Shown here: one piece after another, positions 35,025-44,474 of the stretch
Layout: every line of letters starts with the position of its first letter
Numbering within the stretch: position 1 is the stretch's first letter
Source of the DNA: VXNJ01 sp965249595
GTDB taxonomy: Bacteria; Chloroflexota; UBA11872; VXNJ01
Assembly: GCA_965249595.1 (NCBI GenBank)
Contig: OZ252242.1
Location: 1,736,001-1,800,000 of the forward strand
DNA: 64,000 nucleotides
Direction: 5' to 3'
The notes under the pieces: model-generated
The model's database searches: none
Told to the model about the DNA's origin: nothing
The model's input: the letters and a program-made list of their open reading frames with translations, nothing else
Made by a program: the position numbers and the translations under genes

Positions 35025-35966
35025 TTACCAACCGATGTCGTAGCTGAGCAATTTGGCGTTGACGATCGTGATCAGGCCGATAACGATGAACAGGACAAAC
35101 GAGAGCGCAGCGGCGAATCCCATCTTCAGGTTCAGAAATGCTTCCAGGTAGATGAGCACGACGAGCGTAACCGTCGCATCGACCGGTCCGCCGCAGCTCC
35201 GTGTCAGGGAGTCGCCGCAGGTCATGATGAAAACTTGGACGAACATCTGTAGCGCGCCGATGAAGTAGACGATCACCACAAAGTAAGTCGTGGGCGCCAG
35301 CAGCGGTATAACAATCTTGAAGAACTTCGAAAGCCGGCCGGCCCCGTCGATATCGGCCGCCTCATAGAGATGCGGCGGGATTCCCTGCAATCCGGCCAGG
35401 TAAATGACCATATTCAGCCCCATGTTTTTCCAGATCGACATGAGGACGATCGCCAGCAGGGCGGTGTCTTGATTGAGCATCCACTTGATTGGCGGTTGAT
35501 CAAGGACCCGCATGAATTCGCCGGTCAAGCCAATCTGGGGCTCGTAAATCCACAGAAAAATTATTGACACCGCCACGAATGAGGAGACCACCGGCATGTA
35601 GAACATCGCCCGGAAGAAATAAATCCCGCGGATCGCCCGATTGATCAATACGGACAGGAGAAGGGAAGTAAATACTCCGGCCGGAACCGTTCCCACGGCA
35701 AACAGCATGGTATTGCGAATCGCTGGCAAAAATCGCGGCTCGGCACCGATTTTGATGTAGTTGGAAAGCCCGTTCCACTCCGGCGCCGTGAGCAGGTCGT
35801 ACTTGTTAAACGAGTAGTAAAGAGCGCTGATGATCGGGACAATTATGAAAATTGAAATAAAAACGATTGACGGCAACACGAACAGATAAGCCGACAGGCC
35901 GCCACGGTAGGTAAATCCCATCCGGTGCCGCCAAGTCCTTGACGTACGTTTCGAAGTAACCGCCAT
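35025..35966 (-). CDS. MalF-type sugar ABC transporter permease, copy 1
   Basis: The 313-aa protein (from ATG 35966; longer starts to 36053 are possible) has six predicted membrane segments. The MalF-like start is RGGLSAYLFVLPSIVFISIF, and the EAA loop reads YEAADIDGAGRLSKFFKIVI, which contacts the ATPase. It ends NAKLLSYDIGW. By eye it is nearly the same protein as the copies at 39.05 and 41 kb, with long identical stretches such as GIYFFRA and MGLNMVIYLAGLQGIPPHLY. No binding protein, second permease or ATPase lies near any copy. It probably needs partners encoded elsewhere. Confidence 0.88.
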   Translation of the reverse strand: MAVTSKRTSRTWRHRMGFTYRGGLSAYLFVLPSIVFISIFIIVPIISALYYSFNKYDLLTAPEWNGLSNYIKIGAEPRFLPAIRNTMLFAVGTVPAGVFTSLLLSVLINRAIRGIYFFRAMFYMPVVSSFVAVSIIFLWIYEPQIGLTGEFMRVLDQPPIKWMLNQDTALLAIVLMSIWKNMGLNMVIYLAGLQGIPPHLYEAADIDGAGRLSKFFKIVIPLLAPTTYFVVIVYFIGALQMFVQVFIMTCGDSLTRSCGGPVDATVTLVVLIYLEAFLNLKMGFAAALSFVLFIVIGLITIVNAKLLSYDIGW

Positions 35967-36580
35967 TGCCCCACTCGCCATTAACGGGCCGCAACATCCA
36001 ATTTCATTATGCGGTGGCCAGTTCCGTAATGCGTCATCGGATATTGAAATCATCGACTAGGGCACTTGCCAGGGTGTAGCCAACGCCATCGCCGCTGCCT
36101 GTGCTGATCGCGGCCGTACTTGCAGGCACGATTCAAAAACCGGACCATCACCGCCGTTGCGCCAAACAAGTAGATCCTGGCAATCCCGGTCGTTGTTGCT
36201 CCATGGCGGCGACGAACTCCTGCGGCCGCGGGCTTTCGATGTGCCCCCATAGCCCGCGGCGGCCTTGCCGCGACCGGGCGCGGTGGTCGGCCAATTGATC
36301 CTGACCGGTCCCCGATCCAGTGGCCGGAAAGCCGCTCAACCAGGTTAGGTCAGGCCCGTCCAAGCGTCGATGGTCTACCCGAAACTGAAAGACGCGCGGA
36401 TCTGGTTACACGTCGCAGATCCAGTCGCTGCCGATCAGGTGATGGGCATTTGAATCAGGGCTCGGGCTAACTAATTCATTGGGGATTATCTACTTCACCT
36501 AGACACTTTGCTCGGCCCTGCGATAGTTGGTACTAGGGCTTAACCCCCTTTACCGTATGTGGTATACAGGGGGCGGGCAA
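35967..36580. other. Intergenic region with a weak gene remnant
   Basis: About 600 bp lies upstream of permease copy 1. A minus-strand frame at 36148-36363 has GHIESPRPQEFVAAM, which resembles the catalytic-His tail of alpha/beta hydrolases, but similarity is short and uncertain. TTGCTC (36508-36513) and TACTAG (36531-36536), 17 bp apart, could be a plus-strand promoter for the small basic ORF. Confidence 0.3.
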
Positions 36581-36745
36581 ATGCAGGATTCGTCAGGCGA
36601 CGCCAAGAAGCAGTCGCGCCGCGCACGTAGCAGCGGCAAACCTTCGGCTAAGTTTCTTAGCGGCGCCAAGGAATTGGCGCGGGCGATCTTTCGCGATGCG
36701 GACCGGAAGCGGCGAAGGAAGCCGAAACGCAGCTCAGACAGTTAG
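36581..36745 (+). CDS. Small highly basic protein, 54 aa
   Basis: The frame from ATG 36581 follows GGGGGCGGG (a purine-rich ribosome site) and encodes SRRARSSGKPSAKFLSGAKE, then LARAIFRDADRKRRRKPKRS. It is very rich in Lys and Arg with a short amphipathic helix in the middle, as in small nucleic-acid-binding or ribosome-associated proteins. No family is recognised. A candidate promoter lies at 36508-36536. It is convergent with the DUF2207 gene. Confidence 0.4.
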   Translation: MQDSSGDAKKQSRRARSSGKPSAKFLSGAKELARAIFRDADRKRRRKPKRSSDS

Positions 36746-36768
36746 CAACTTGGCGGGCCCCTTTTCCG

Positions 36769-38679
36769 CTAGCGTCGCCCGACAAGAACTTGCCGGTCGT
36801 CGTTATATCCAATCAGAACCGCGCGGGTGGTGCGTGAATTGACCGGTTGAACAGCGACACCCAGTTTTGCCGGGCCCGTTGCATCACCAAAGCCTGTCGC
36901 ACCCACAGCCACCTGGAACAACTCTTCAAGGTTGTCCCGGAGGTTCCGCCACCACTCCCGGTCCGATCTATGGTCCGGTACGAAGTGGACTGCGTATGCT
37001 CCGTCCTCCTCCACCATGAGCCGCCCAGCCAGAGTCACCACGCGGCCAAAGGGGATCGCTTCGAGAACCTGCGACGGGTCGCGTACGTTCACCCGCTGCA
37101 CGTACTCGCCCCGATTCATCTCCACCACCAGATCGTAGGTGTCCTGGAACACGACCGTGCCACCGACCCTCACGCACTCATCGCGGAACACGTCGCCGGC
37201 CACCGCAATCTGCGCGTGCGTCGGGATCGCGGGAGAGTCCAAGGGACACGGTTTATCGCGAGGCGAGACCACATCGAGGCTGAACAGGACGACCAAGACC
37301 ACCACCCCTACGCCTACCAGGCTTACCACCCATATGAAGCACCCGCGCAGGCCCCCGCCGCTCTTCGGTTCCTCAATCAGTCTTTCTCCCTTGTATTGTT
37401 GAAACCCGCCCGATGGTGGTGGTGGCGCACCTTCCCAAGAACTGTGCTGTGAATCCGGATCACGGGCTATGTCCTGGATTTCGTCGGCGGTCTCCCTGTG
37501 CACGGCCTTCCCGGTATCCGGCGACTCCAATTCAAGTAGCTCGAGCTCATGACCAATCCCCGCGGCCGCTTTCGCCGCATCGCCCGACCTTCCGCTCAGG
37601 TACCACTCCGGCGCGTGCATGAAACCGTGATAGGCCGCGTCCAGGTCGGCGCCCTGCAGGGAGGATGCGCTGCCGGATCCAAACCACGGCGGAGCCGAGC
37701 CTGCCACGTCAAGCCATGGCTGGGCCACATTCAGCGCCACGGCATAGGGCAACATGGAAGCAGCTTGGTGCAGGGCATAGGGCGGGGCAGATCCGGCCAG
37801 CGTCTTTTTCCAGCCCAGCCACTGACTTATCTCATCCGCTCCCCTCTGCGTTGTCGGCACCATGCCGGTTCGTATCGACGGCGCCATCACCAAATATGCG
37901 AAACCTGTGAACGCGCCGATCAGGGCGTTCGCCCACCACTGGTCCAGCCACAGAGCCGCCCAAAGCCCGCTGCCAACGCCCATCAAGGCGCCGGCCAGCA
38001 TCCCCCATCCGATTGCATCGTCGTCGTTTTCCCTCCTGACTCGCAACGGATTGTCATGGAAAAGGCCGCGATGCTGCAGGTAGTCCCCTATCTGGTCGCC
38101 GATGGCATCCTCGCGCTTCTTTACCGCTTCATGGAGCGCATCAACAGTTGTGGCGCGCGACGGCATGCTTTCGCATATCGTCCGCTCCCAGTCATGCTGT
38201 ACGGGAGCCTGCCTAGACAGCCGGTACAGGAAGCCGACCCTTGTTCCGACGGCTTCGATTCGCAGCGTGCCGCGCTGGCACATCTCGATGATGGAGGCCA
38301 GCAGCGTCGGACTCCATATCATGTGGCCTTCCAGCGCAGATACCGCCGCCGCGGGCATTGAACCGGGTTGTGGGGGGCCCGAGTCCCACGGGCGTCGATG
38401 CTCCTCGGACGCCTGCGGGGGCCGGAACTTGGGCCACAACCACAGCACGATGATGAGCAGCTGCGCTACGACTACGCCTATCGTGCGGAAGCCCCAGACC
38501 GCCAGCTGCTTCCAGTCCATCTCCCGGAATTCGGGAAAGCCGCTTTCGGCGATTACCCCGCCTGGGTCCATCGCGAAAAGCAAGCTGATGGCGGCAAGGG
38601 CCGCCACTGCTGTCACCGAACTCACAATGGCCTTCCTTCCTTCTCGGTTCGCACTGCTTGACTTGACTCCGCCGGACAA
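36769..38679 (-). CDS. DUF2207-like membrane protein
   Basis: The 636-aa protein has membrane segments at about 17-36, 60-82, 225-268 (two) and 440-465. In between it has LLASIIEMCQRGTLRIEAVG and ISQWLGWKKTLAGSAPPYAL, then MLPYAVALNVAQPWLDVAGS. These are hallmarks of the cytoplasmic part of DUF2207 (YciQ-like) proteins, in which a degenerate winged-helix is followed by a DELxxWxxFKxxL-type helix and LPYAVALG. The usual N-terminal extracellular DUF2207 beta domain is missing, and a C-terminal soluble domain (about 470-636) with PTHAQIAVAGDVFRDECVRV is added. Function is unknown. Confidence 0.6.
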   Translation of the reverse strand: MSGGVKSSSANREGRKAIVSSVTAVAALAAISLLFAMDPGGVIAESGFPEFREMDWKQLAVWGFRTIGVVVAQLLIIVLWLWPKFRPPQASEEHRRPWDSGPPQPGSMPAAAVSALEGHMIWSPTLLASIIEMCQRGTLRIEAVGTRVGFLYRLSRQAPVQHDWERTICESMPSRATTVDALHEAVKKREDAIGDQIGDYLQHRGLFHDNPLRVRRENDDDAIGWGMLAGALMGVGSGLWAALWLDQWWANALIGAFTGFAYLVMAPSIRTGMVPTTQRGADEISQWLGWKKTLAGSAPPYALHQAASMLPYAVALNVAQPWLDVAGSAPPWFGSGSASSLQGADLDAAYHGFMHAPEWYLSGRSGDAAKAAAGIGHELELLELESPDTGKAVHRETADEIQDIARDPDSQHSSWEGAPPPPSGGFQQYKGERLIEEPKSGGGLRGCFIWVVSLVGVGVVVLVVLFSLDVVSPRDKPCPLDSPAIPTHAQIAVAGDVFRDECVRVGGTVVFQDTYDLVVEMNRGEYVQRVNVRDPSQVLEAIPFGRVVTLAGRLMVEEDGAYAVHFVPDHRSDREWWRNLRDNLEELFQVAVGATGFGDATGPAKLGVAVQPVNSRTTRAVLIGYNDDRQVLVGRR

Positions 38680-39051
38680 CCGCCTTTCAGACTACTTTTG
38701 GGAGAGCAGTTGTCGCCAGGCGATACGTGCGCACAGCAACGCTGTCGGCTGCGCGATTGAATAGAAATCGGCAGCCCCCTTCCTTTATGGAAGACCCGTT
38801 ACGATGTCGGCGTCAATTTCCGCTGGGAGCGAGTCTGGTCGATCGGCTGCGACTCGGCGCCGAAAATCATGTGTATGAGATCCGCCGGGCATTTTGAGAT
38901 GCAGTCGGCGTAGGTCTAGTTACGTATATAAACGCCAATTCATTACTGCCGGTCGCTGCCCGAAGACAACTGCGATAAAGCTGCGTTGCTCATGCCGAGA
39001 TACCGCGAAATTTGATTTCGTCAATATTGATTTCGGCCAAGGGACCCCTGG
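38680..39051. other. Intergenic region
   Basis: This 372-bp stretch lies upstream of the DUF2207 gene and downstream of permease copy 2. The AT-rich 38930-38945 (TTACGTATATAAA) could hold a promoter. No gene is seen. Confidence 0.3.
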
Positions 39052-40002
39052 TCACCAGCCAATTTCATAGCTGAGCAACTTGGCATTTACGATCGTGACC
39101 AACGCGATAACGATGAACAGCGCGAATGACAGGGCGGCGGCAAATCCCATCTTCAGAGCCAGGAATGCCTCCAGATAGATGAGCATGACGATCGTGATCG
39201 TTGAATCGACCGGTCCGCCACATATCCTCGTGCCGTCATCGCAGGCCATTATGAAAACCTGGGTGAACATCTGCAGGGCGCCGATGAAATAGACGATCAC
39301 CACGAAATAGGTCGTAGGCGCCAGCAGCGGGATAACTATCTTGAAGAATTTGGATATTCGACCGGCCCCGTCGATGTCGGCCGCCTCGTAGAGATGCGGC
39401 GGAATTCCCTGCAGGCCGGCCAGGTAGATGACCATGTTGAGGCCCATGTTCTTCCAGACCGACATGAGGATGATTGCCAACAGCGCGGTGTCGGCGCTTT
39501 GCATCCAGCGAATTGGCGGCTGGTCGATGATCCGGAGGAGTTCACCGATCAAGCCGAAATGGGGTTCATAAATCCAAAGAAAGATAACCGAGACGGCCAC
39601 GAAGGACGATACAACCGGCATGTAGAACAATGCCCGGAAGAAATAAATCCCGCGGATCGCCCGATTGATCAATACGGCCAGCAGCAGCGAGGTGACCACC
39701 CCCGTCGGAACGGTTCCGAAGGCGAACAGCAAGGTGTTGCGGATCGACGGCGGGAATCGCGGTTCGGTCGAGATTTTTAGGTAGTTGTCAATCCCGTTAA
39801 ACACCGGCGCCGTGAGCAGGTCGTATTTGTTAAACGAGTAGTAAAGGGCGCCGATGATCGGAACGATCACGAACAGCATGATCAATAGGATCGAAGGCAG
39901 CACGAACAGGTAGGCCGCCAATCCGCCGCGGTGTGATATCCCCAGCCGCTGCCGCATAGTCCGGCGCGGCGGTTTACTTACTGCTGCCACCACACATCCC
40001 AA
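39052..40002 (-). CDS. MalF-type sugar ABC transporter permease, copy 2
   Basis: The 316-aa protein has the same plan as copy 1: RGGLAAYLFVLPSILLIMLF, six membrane segments, YEAADIDGAGRISKFFKIVI (EAA loop) and an NAKLLSYEIGW end. By eye it is closer to copy 1 than to copy 3, with the FNKYDLLTAP and VLINRAIRGIYFFRA segments shared exactly. M16 (MRQRLGISHRGG) is an alternative start. The periplasmic loop carrying CDDGTRICGGPVDSTITIV is the most variable part among the copies. It too lacks ABC partners nearby. Confidence 0.88.
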   Translation of the reverse strand: MGCVVAAVSKPPRRTMRQRLGISHRGGLAAYLFVLPSILLIMLFVIVPIIGALYYSFNKYDLLTAPVFNGIDNYLKISTEPRFPPSIRNTLLFAFGTVPTGVVTSLLLAVLINRAIRGIYFFRALFYMPVVSSFVAVSVIFLWIYEPHFGLIGELLRIIDQPPIRWMQSADTALLAIILMSVWKNMGLNMVIYLAGLQGIPPHLYEAADIDGAGRISKFFKIVIPLLAPTTYFVVIVYFIGALQMFTQVFIMACDDGTRICGGPVDSTITIVMLIYLEAFLALKMGFAAALSFALFIVIALVTIVNAKLLSYEIGW

Positions 40003-40099
40003 TCAGGCCATCTGAACCTCTGAGTTGCGCCCGCGCCATTATCTCTTGCAAGGGTGAGCCGTCAACCAGGGTCAACGTTTCACATCTGATCAGTTTCGA

Positions 40100-40780
40100 T
40101 CAGCGCAATAAGCCCCGCGCAATTTTTCGCGCCACGATCCGGCGAACTTCGCCATCGAGGCTGCCATTCTCTTGCGCCAGTTCGGCCAGGCCGCCACCGG
40201 CCAGCAGAATCGCCCAGCGGTAAATGCCCTCCGCGTAAGCCGACCCGCCGTCCAAGACCGGCGCGTCGGTTAGCACTTCGTCAAGCAACTCGATGACGAC
40301 CCTGGCAATGCGCTCATGGAAGCGGACCGAAACGGCGTCGGCGTCGTCGCCCTGGTGGAGGGATTCCTGGAACCAGGCCATGCCGTTTAGGTGCCGGCTG
40401 CGGGTGCGCGGGTAGAAGGAGGCCATCAGGTTCCAGGGATCGGCGCCGGGCCGCATATCTCCGCCATGACGAAAATCGGTCCGCAAGATCACTGCAGGAA
40501 CATCCAGGGTCTTGGCGTACATGTACTCCACGACGGTGCCCGAATCAAGTTCCGAGCCATCGAAGTTAAACAGCGCCAGATCGCATTCCATCACCGCCTG
40601 CAGGTCGCGGTCGCGTATCAGCATCGGCGAGGATTTCCGCTGCTCAAAATCCTGCGGCAGGACGCACTTGTAGCGGCCCTCGGAGGTTTCATCAATCCGC
40701 GCTCCGAGCAGGGCGTTGCCGGCCAGGTCCTTGTGGTCCATCAGGGGCCCGGCGAAATAAATGGTGTAGGGCTCGGTCAT
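40100..40780 (-). CDS. Nucleoside 2-deoxyribosyltransferase-like protein
   Basis: The 226-aa protein begins with the TIYFAGPLMDHKD Rossmann-like strand. It has RDRDLQAVMECDLALFNFDG and SELDSGTVVEYMYAKTLDVP, which correspond to the family's DGxxxDSGTxxExG motif with the catalytic Glu. PAVILRTDFRHGGD follows. Enzymes of this family exchange bases on deoxyribonucleosides or hydrolyse them. The C-terminal 90 residues are longer than in standard enzymes and helical. It sits between two permease copies without clear linkage. Reaction specificity is not predictable. Confidence 0.75.
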   Translation of the reverse strand: MTEPYTIYFAGPLMDHKDLAGNALLGARIDETSEGRYKCVLPQDFEQRKSSPMLIRDRDLQAVMECDLALFNFDGSELDSGTVVEYMYAKTLDVPAVILRTDFRHGGDMRPGADPWNLMASFYPRTRSRHLNGMAWFQESLHQGDDADAVSVRFHERIARVVIELLDEVLTDAPVLDGGSAYAEGIYRWAILLAGGGLAELAQENGSLDGEVRRIVARKIARGLLR

Positions 40781-40998
40781 GGGTTTTGTCGCCTGGAACG
40801 GATGTTCGCTTGCCCGTCGCTTTTATAAGCCCCGAAGATCTGTCGCCAGTAGGTCGGGCACGGTGCGATTGCCTTCCATTTTCCGACAACCCGGCGGTGC
40901 GATTTCATTTTCAAACCGGTTGCCAGCGGGGGCCGAGGCAATTTCCCAAGCCCGGCTGGAACTGCCCAAACGCTGCTCAGTCGAATATTTGGGGGCGA

Positions 40999-41910
40999 TC
41001 AGTAACCGATTTCATAGCTGAGCACCTTGGCGTTAACGAGCGTTATCAAAGCGATAACCGCGAACAGGATCACCGAAATGGCCGCCGCGTAGCCCATTTT
41101 CAAGTTGATGAACGCCTGGGCATAGATGTGCATCACGATGGTGATCGTCGAATCGAGTGGTCCGCCGCAAATGCCCTGCCCGGTCAGGCAGGTCATGACG
41201 AATACCTGGGTGAACATCTGCAGGGCGCCGATGAAGTAGACGATCACCACAAAGTAGGTCGTGGGCGCCAGCAGCGGAACGACGATCTGGAAAAATTTTG
41301 ACAATCGGCCGGCCCCGTCAATTTCGGCTGCCTCATAGAGATGCGGTGGGATCCCCTGCAATCCGGCCAGGTAGATGACCATGTTGAGGCCCATGTTCTT
41401 CCAGACCGACATCACGATGATGGAAATCAGTGCGGTATCCGGGCTGCGCAACCATTTGAGCCCAGGCAAGTCCATGGACCGCAGCGCCTGATTACCGATT
41501 CCAAATTGCGGTTCGTAGATCCAGAGAAAAATTACCGCCACCGCCACAAACGACGAGACGACCGGCATGTAGAACATCGCCCTGTAGAAATAGATCCCGC
41601 GGATTGAGCGGTCGATCAGCACCGCCAGCAACAGCGACGAGACCACGCCGGCCGGTACCGTTCCGGCGGCAAACAGCAAGGTGTTGCGCATGGCCGGCAA
41701 AAACCTAAGGTCTTTTCCAACCGCCGCGTAATTGCCAAGGCCGGTCAGTTCGGGCTGGGTTAGCAGGTCGTAATCGGTAAGCGAGTAATAGACCGCACCA
41801 AAAATGGGAACTATTACAAATAGACCGATAAAAATGATCGACGGAAGGACAAACCAGTAGGCGGTTAATCCACCGCGGCTGGTGAGCCCCAATTTGCGAC
41901 GCCAGGTCAT
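40999..41910 (-). CDS. MalF-type sugar ABC transporter permease, copy 3
   Basis: The 303-aa protein from ATG 41910 (open upstream to 42042) has RGGLTAYWFVLPSIIFIGLF, the EAA loop YEAAEIDGAGRLSKFFQIVV and an NAKVLSYEIGY end. It shares most residues with copies 1 and 2, including the exact GLQGIPPHLYEAA segment, but is the most divergent (SLTDYDLLTQPELTG, MTCLTGQGICGGPLDST). Three paralogues at 35, 39 and 41 kb on one strand, each with its own intergenic DNA, suggest serial duplication with insertion of other genes. No binding protein or ATPase is present. Confidence 0.88.
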   Translation of the reverse strand: MTWRRKLGLTSRGGLTAYWFVLPSIIFIGLFVIVPIFGAVYYSLTDYDLLTQPELTGLGNYAAVGKDLRFLPAMRNTLLFAAGTVPAGVVSSLLLAVLIDRSIRGIYFYRAMFYMPVVSSFVAVAVIFLWIYEPQFGIGNQALRSMDLPGLKWLRSPDTALISIIVMSVWKNMGLNMVIYLAGLQGIPPHLYEAAEIDGAGRLSKFFQIVVPLLAPTTYFVVIVYFIGALQMFTQVFVMTCLTGQGICGGPLDSTITIVMHIYAQAFINLKMGYAAAISVILFAVIALITLVNAKVLSYEIGY

Positions 41911-42193
41911 CCTGGGCGCATCGGCCAATGCGATCAATACATTTCTGCTGCTGCGGGCCCTGGCAATTATCCCGGTATTGCAAATCGCGCCTGCCCGCTT
42001 GGGTGCCGGCCCTCTTAATCCAGATGGGCCAACGCTGCCCACTGGTAACCGCGAAGCAAGGGGCGTTGGCCAACCAATGGCGCCCGAATCGCCCTAAGGT
42101 CGGAAGATGTTTCAACAGGCGGCGATTCGCCCTTGGGCCAGGCCAGGAATTTTGTAATTACCCTGAAATAAGCCGATTCGAAAGGCGAAGACG

Positions 42194-43375
42194 ATGGCCC
42201 GCCAACCGCAACTTCTCAATTACGAACGGGCCATGGCCAATCTGGCCAGCAACCGCTATGACGTCCTGCTCGCCGGCGGGTATGTCAACTTCGGTTACCT
42301 GACCGATTTCTTCACCCACTTTGGTCGCGATTTTCCGGGTCCACTCTACAACGGGTTGCCGCTGGTCCGTTTCGCCGGCCTGCCCTCTGACCCTTCGCTG
42401 CCGCCGTTCTATGTAACCTGCCCCGACGAGGAGGAGGATGCGGTGCTGCAGGGAAGCTGGATAGCCGACGGGCAATTTGTGGGGCCGGCTTCGGAACTGC
42501 CGGGGCCGGGATCGGTCCCCAATACCATTGCCGAGCCCTACCTCGCCGTGGCCGAGGCTCTTCGCCAGCGCGGGTTGGCCGATGGGGTCATTGGAGTGGA
42601 CTTGGCCGACATTTCGGCTCTGACCGCCGAGCGCCTGGGCGCCGCCCTGCCCAATGCCCGGATCGTCAATGCCAGCGCGGTCTTCGGAACCATTCGTCAG
42701 GTCAAAACGGCCAATGAAATTGAACGGCTGTGCGGTGCGGTGCGCGGCAGCGAACGGGGTCACGCGGCGGCGGCGGCGGCAATGCGGCCGGGCATAAGTG
42801 AACGCGAACTGGCGGGTTCTATACGTGCTGCGATCGCCGACGCCGACACCGCAAGCTACATATTGCACCTTAGCGCCGGCGGTCTGACCGCCACCGTGCT
42901 GCCGCCGACCGACCGTCAGTTGGAGCAAAACAGCATCGTTGCGGTCGACGTCGGCTGCATTCACCGCAACTACACAGGCGACAAGTTTCACATCTACGCA
43001 CTGGGCAGTCCGCCGCCGCAGGCCTATGAAATCCATGCCCGGCTGGATGAGGTCAACGCCACATTGATCGAGTCGCTTCGGCCCGGGATAACCGGTGGGC
43101 AACTTTTCAATATCGGGCGCAAGGGGCTGGAAGATCGCGGTCTCGACCTGGCCGGCGCATTCGTCGGCCATGGGATCGGGATTGACATCCACGAGGACCC
43201 GTACCTCTCGCCGGGTGTCAACGACCGCCTCGAAGAAGGGATGGTCATCGTCCTGGAGGCCGGAACTCGAAACGAGCAATTGGGTCACTTTTGCTCGGAA
43301 ATTACGTGCCTGATCACCCATGATGGTTGCCAATTGCTAACCCAGATGGGCCACTCGATTACCAACGTCACTTAG
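42194..43375 (+). CDS. M24-family metallopeptidase (Xaa-Pro dipeptidase-like)
   Basis: The 393-aa protein has a creatinase-type N-domain (about 1-160) and a pita-bread C-domain. The five metal ligands are visible: Asp in VAVDVG, Asp in YTGDKFH, His in VGHGIGIDIHEDP, Glu in VIVLEAGTR and Glu in HFCSEITCLI. VKTANEIERLCGAVRGSERG is the usual hinge helix. Such enzymes cleave X-Pro dipeptides or related amides with two divalent metals. GAAGACG directly precedes ATG 42194. No partner genes are evident; permease copy 3 is divergent. Confidence 0.9.
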   Translation: MARQPQLLNYERAMANLASNRYDVLLAGGYVNFGYLTDFFTHFGRDFPGPLYNGLPLVRFAGLPSDPSLPPFYVTCPDEEEDAVLQGSWIADGQFVGPASELPGPGSVPNTIAEPYLAVAEALRQRGLADGVIGVDLADISALTAERLGAALPNARIVNASAVFGTIRQVKTANEIERLCGAVRGSERGHAAAAAAMRPGISERELAGSIRAAIADADTASYILHLSAGGLTATVLPPTDRQLEQNSIVAVDVGCIHRNYTGDKFHIYALGSPPPQAYEIHARLDEVNATLIESLRPGITGGQLFNIGRKGLEDRGLDLAGAFVGHGIGIDIHEDPYLSPGVNDRLEEGMVIVLEAGTRNEQLGHFCSEITCLITHDGCQLLTQMGHSITNVT

Positions 43376-43558
43376 CCGGCTGGCGGTGCGGTTCTTAAGA
43401 TTGCAGCCGCTCAAATGGGCCCAAACCGATTTGGAGGCCTTTAGGAGCCCGGGCAACCAATTTCCGTCGCTGCCGGCGGCTTATGGGCTTTTCAATCACC
43501 CCTCGGCGGCCGGCTCCACGTTGGAAACCAGACGGCGGAATCGATTTACCGCCGGGTA

Positions 43559-44440
43559 CTAGTTGTAATCTCCGTGGGCCCCGGTTCCGCTGGGATCGAC
43601 AAGTTCATCGGCCCCGCAGAGATAGCGCCACCAGCGGGCTCGCTCGCCCACCGCCCAGGCCGATTCACCGGTGAGCACATGGGTGTCTTTGGCGCTTAAG
43701 AAATGGCGTCGAATCTCCGGGCTGTCCCAGCCCTCGGTATTGAAAATTTTGCGCTGTTCTACCCGCGGGTTGTAACGGATCTTGAACATGTAGCGATAGC
43801 GGTCGGTCTCGTTGGTCTGGGCGCAGTGCCAGAGCCCTTCGTGCAGGAAACAAATCCGTCCGCCGCGGCCAGCGAGGCGGCGCTGCCCGACGATGTTCTT
43901 GTAACGCCCGGTGTCAGGGCCCATCATTGAGCGAAGGTGGGACCCGGGCAGGACCAGCGTGGGGCCCATTTCCACTGGTACGTCATGGGTGAAATAGGCG
44001 GTGAGGATATCGAACGAGTAGGGGTGGACGCCGGGCAGGCGGATCTGGCGTCTCCCGCCGGAGTCCACATGCCAGAGCTGGGCTTCCTGCTGGTAGGGAT
44101 AGGTAACGTGCAGGGCGGAATGGTTTTGAGCGTAACCCGGACCCAGCAGGCTTTGCAGGGCTCCGCGAATTGCCGGCAGCTCGTGGATATCCTGCATCGC
44201 CGTTGAATAGTCGTAAAAACCATTCTTGTTGTCGGTGATGTGCCAGGCGAATTCACGCTTACGGCCGTCGTCATCCACCGCCGTCAGCTCGTCGGCGAGG
44301 GCTCGTTCATTGAGTTCGTCCGGGATCAGATCGTCAAATTCAAGGTATCCATCGATGACGAAACGAGCCATCTGCTCAGCCGTTAGCAGGTGTTCGGGCC
44401 CCACCGCCGCGGCGGATTCGGCGATATCAACGGTTGCCAC
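43559..44440 (-). CDS. Phytanoyl-CoA dioxygenase (PhyH)-family protein
   Basis: The 293-aa protein has the double-stranded beta-helix pattern. The Fe-binding HxD is in AQLWHVDSGGRRQIRLPG, the distal His in HEGLWHCAQTNETDRYRY, and the 2-oxoglutarate Arg probably in the following FKIRYNP. An RFVIDGYLEFDDLIPDELNE start and VEMGPTLVLPGSHLRSMMGP fit the family. Relatives hydroxylate lipids or small molecules with Fe(II), O2 and 2-oxoglutarate. A small gene lies 34 bp upstream on the same strand, so they are probably co-transcribed. Confidence 0.85.
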   Translation of the reverse strand: MATVDIAESAAAVGPEHLLTAEQMARFVIDGYLEFDDLIPDELNERALADELTAVDDDGRKREFAWHITDNKNGFYDYSTAMQDIHELPAIRGALQSLLGPGYAQNHSALHVTYPYQQEAQLWHVDSGGRRQIRLPGVHPYSFDILTAYFTHDVPVEMGPTLVLPGSHLRSMMGPDTGRYKNIVGQRRLAGRGGRICFLHEGLWHCAQTNETDRYRYMFKIRYNPRVEQRKIFNTEGWDSPEIRRHFLSAKDTHVLTGESAWAVGERARWWRYLCGADELVDPSGTGAHGDYN

Positions 44441-44474
44441 GAATCACCTCTTTTACGGGAATTGCCGGATTTGC

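Noticed and set aside
36148..36363. Minus-strand frame with GHIESPRPQEFVAAM, like an alpha/beta-hydrolase tail
   Set aside because: The match is too short and lacks other fold elements; noted only as a possible remnant.
42158..43333. Minus-strand open frame of 391 codons
   Set aside because: It is antisense to the M24 peptidase gene, which keeps all five metal ligands. The product is Gly/Arg/Gln-rich without a motif.
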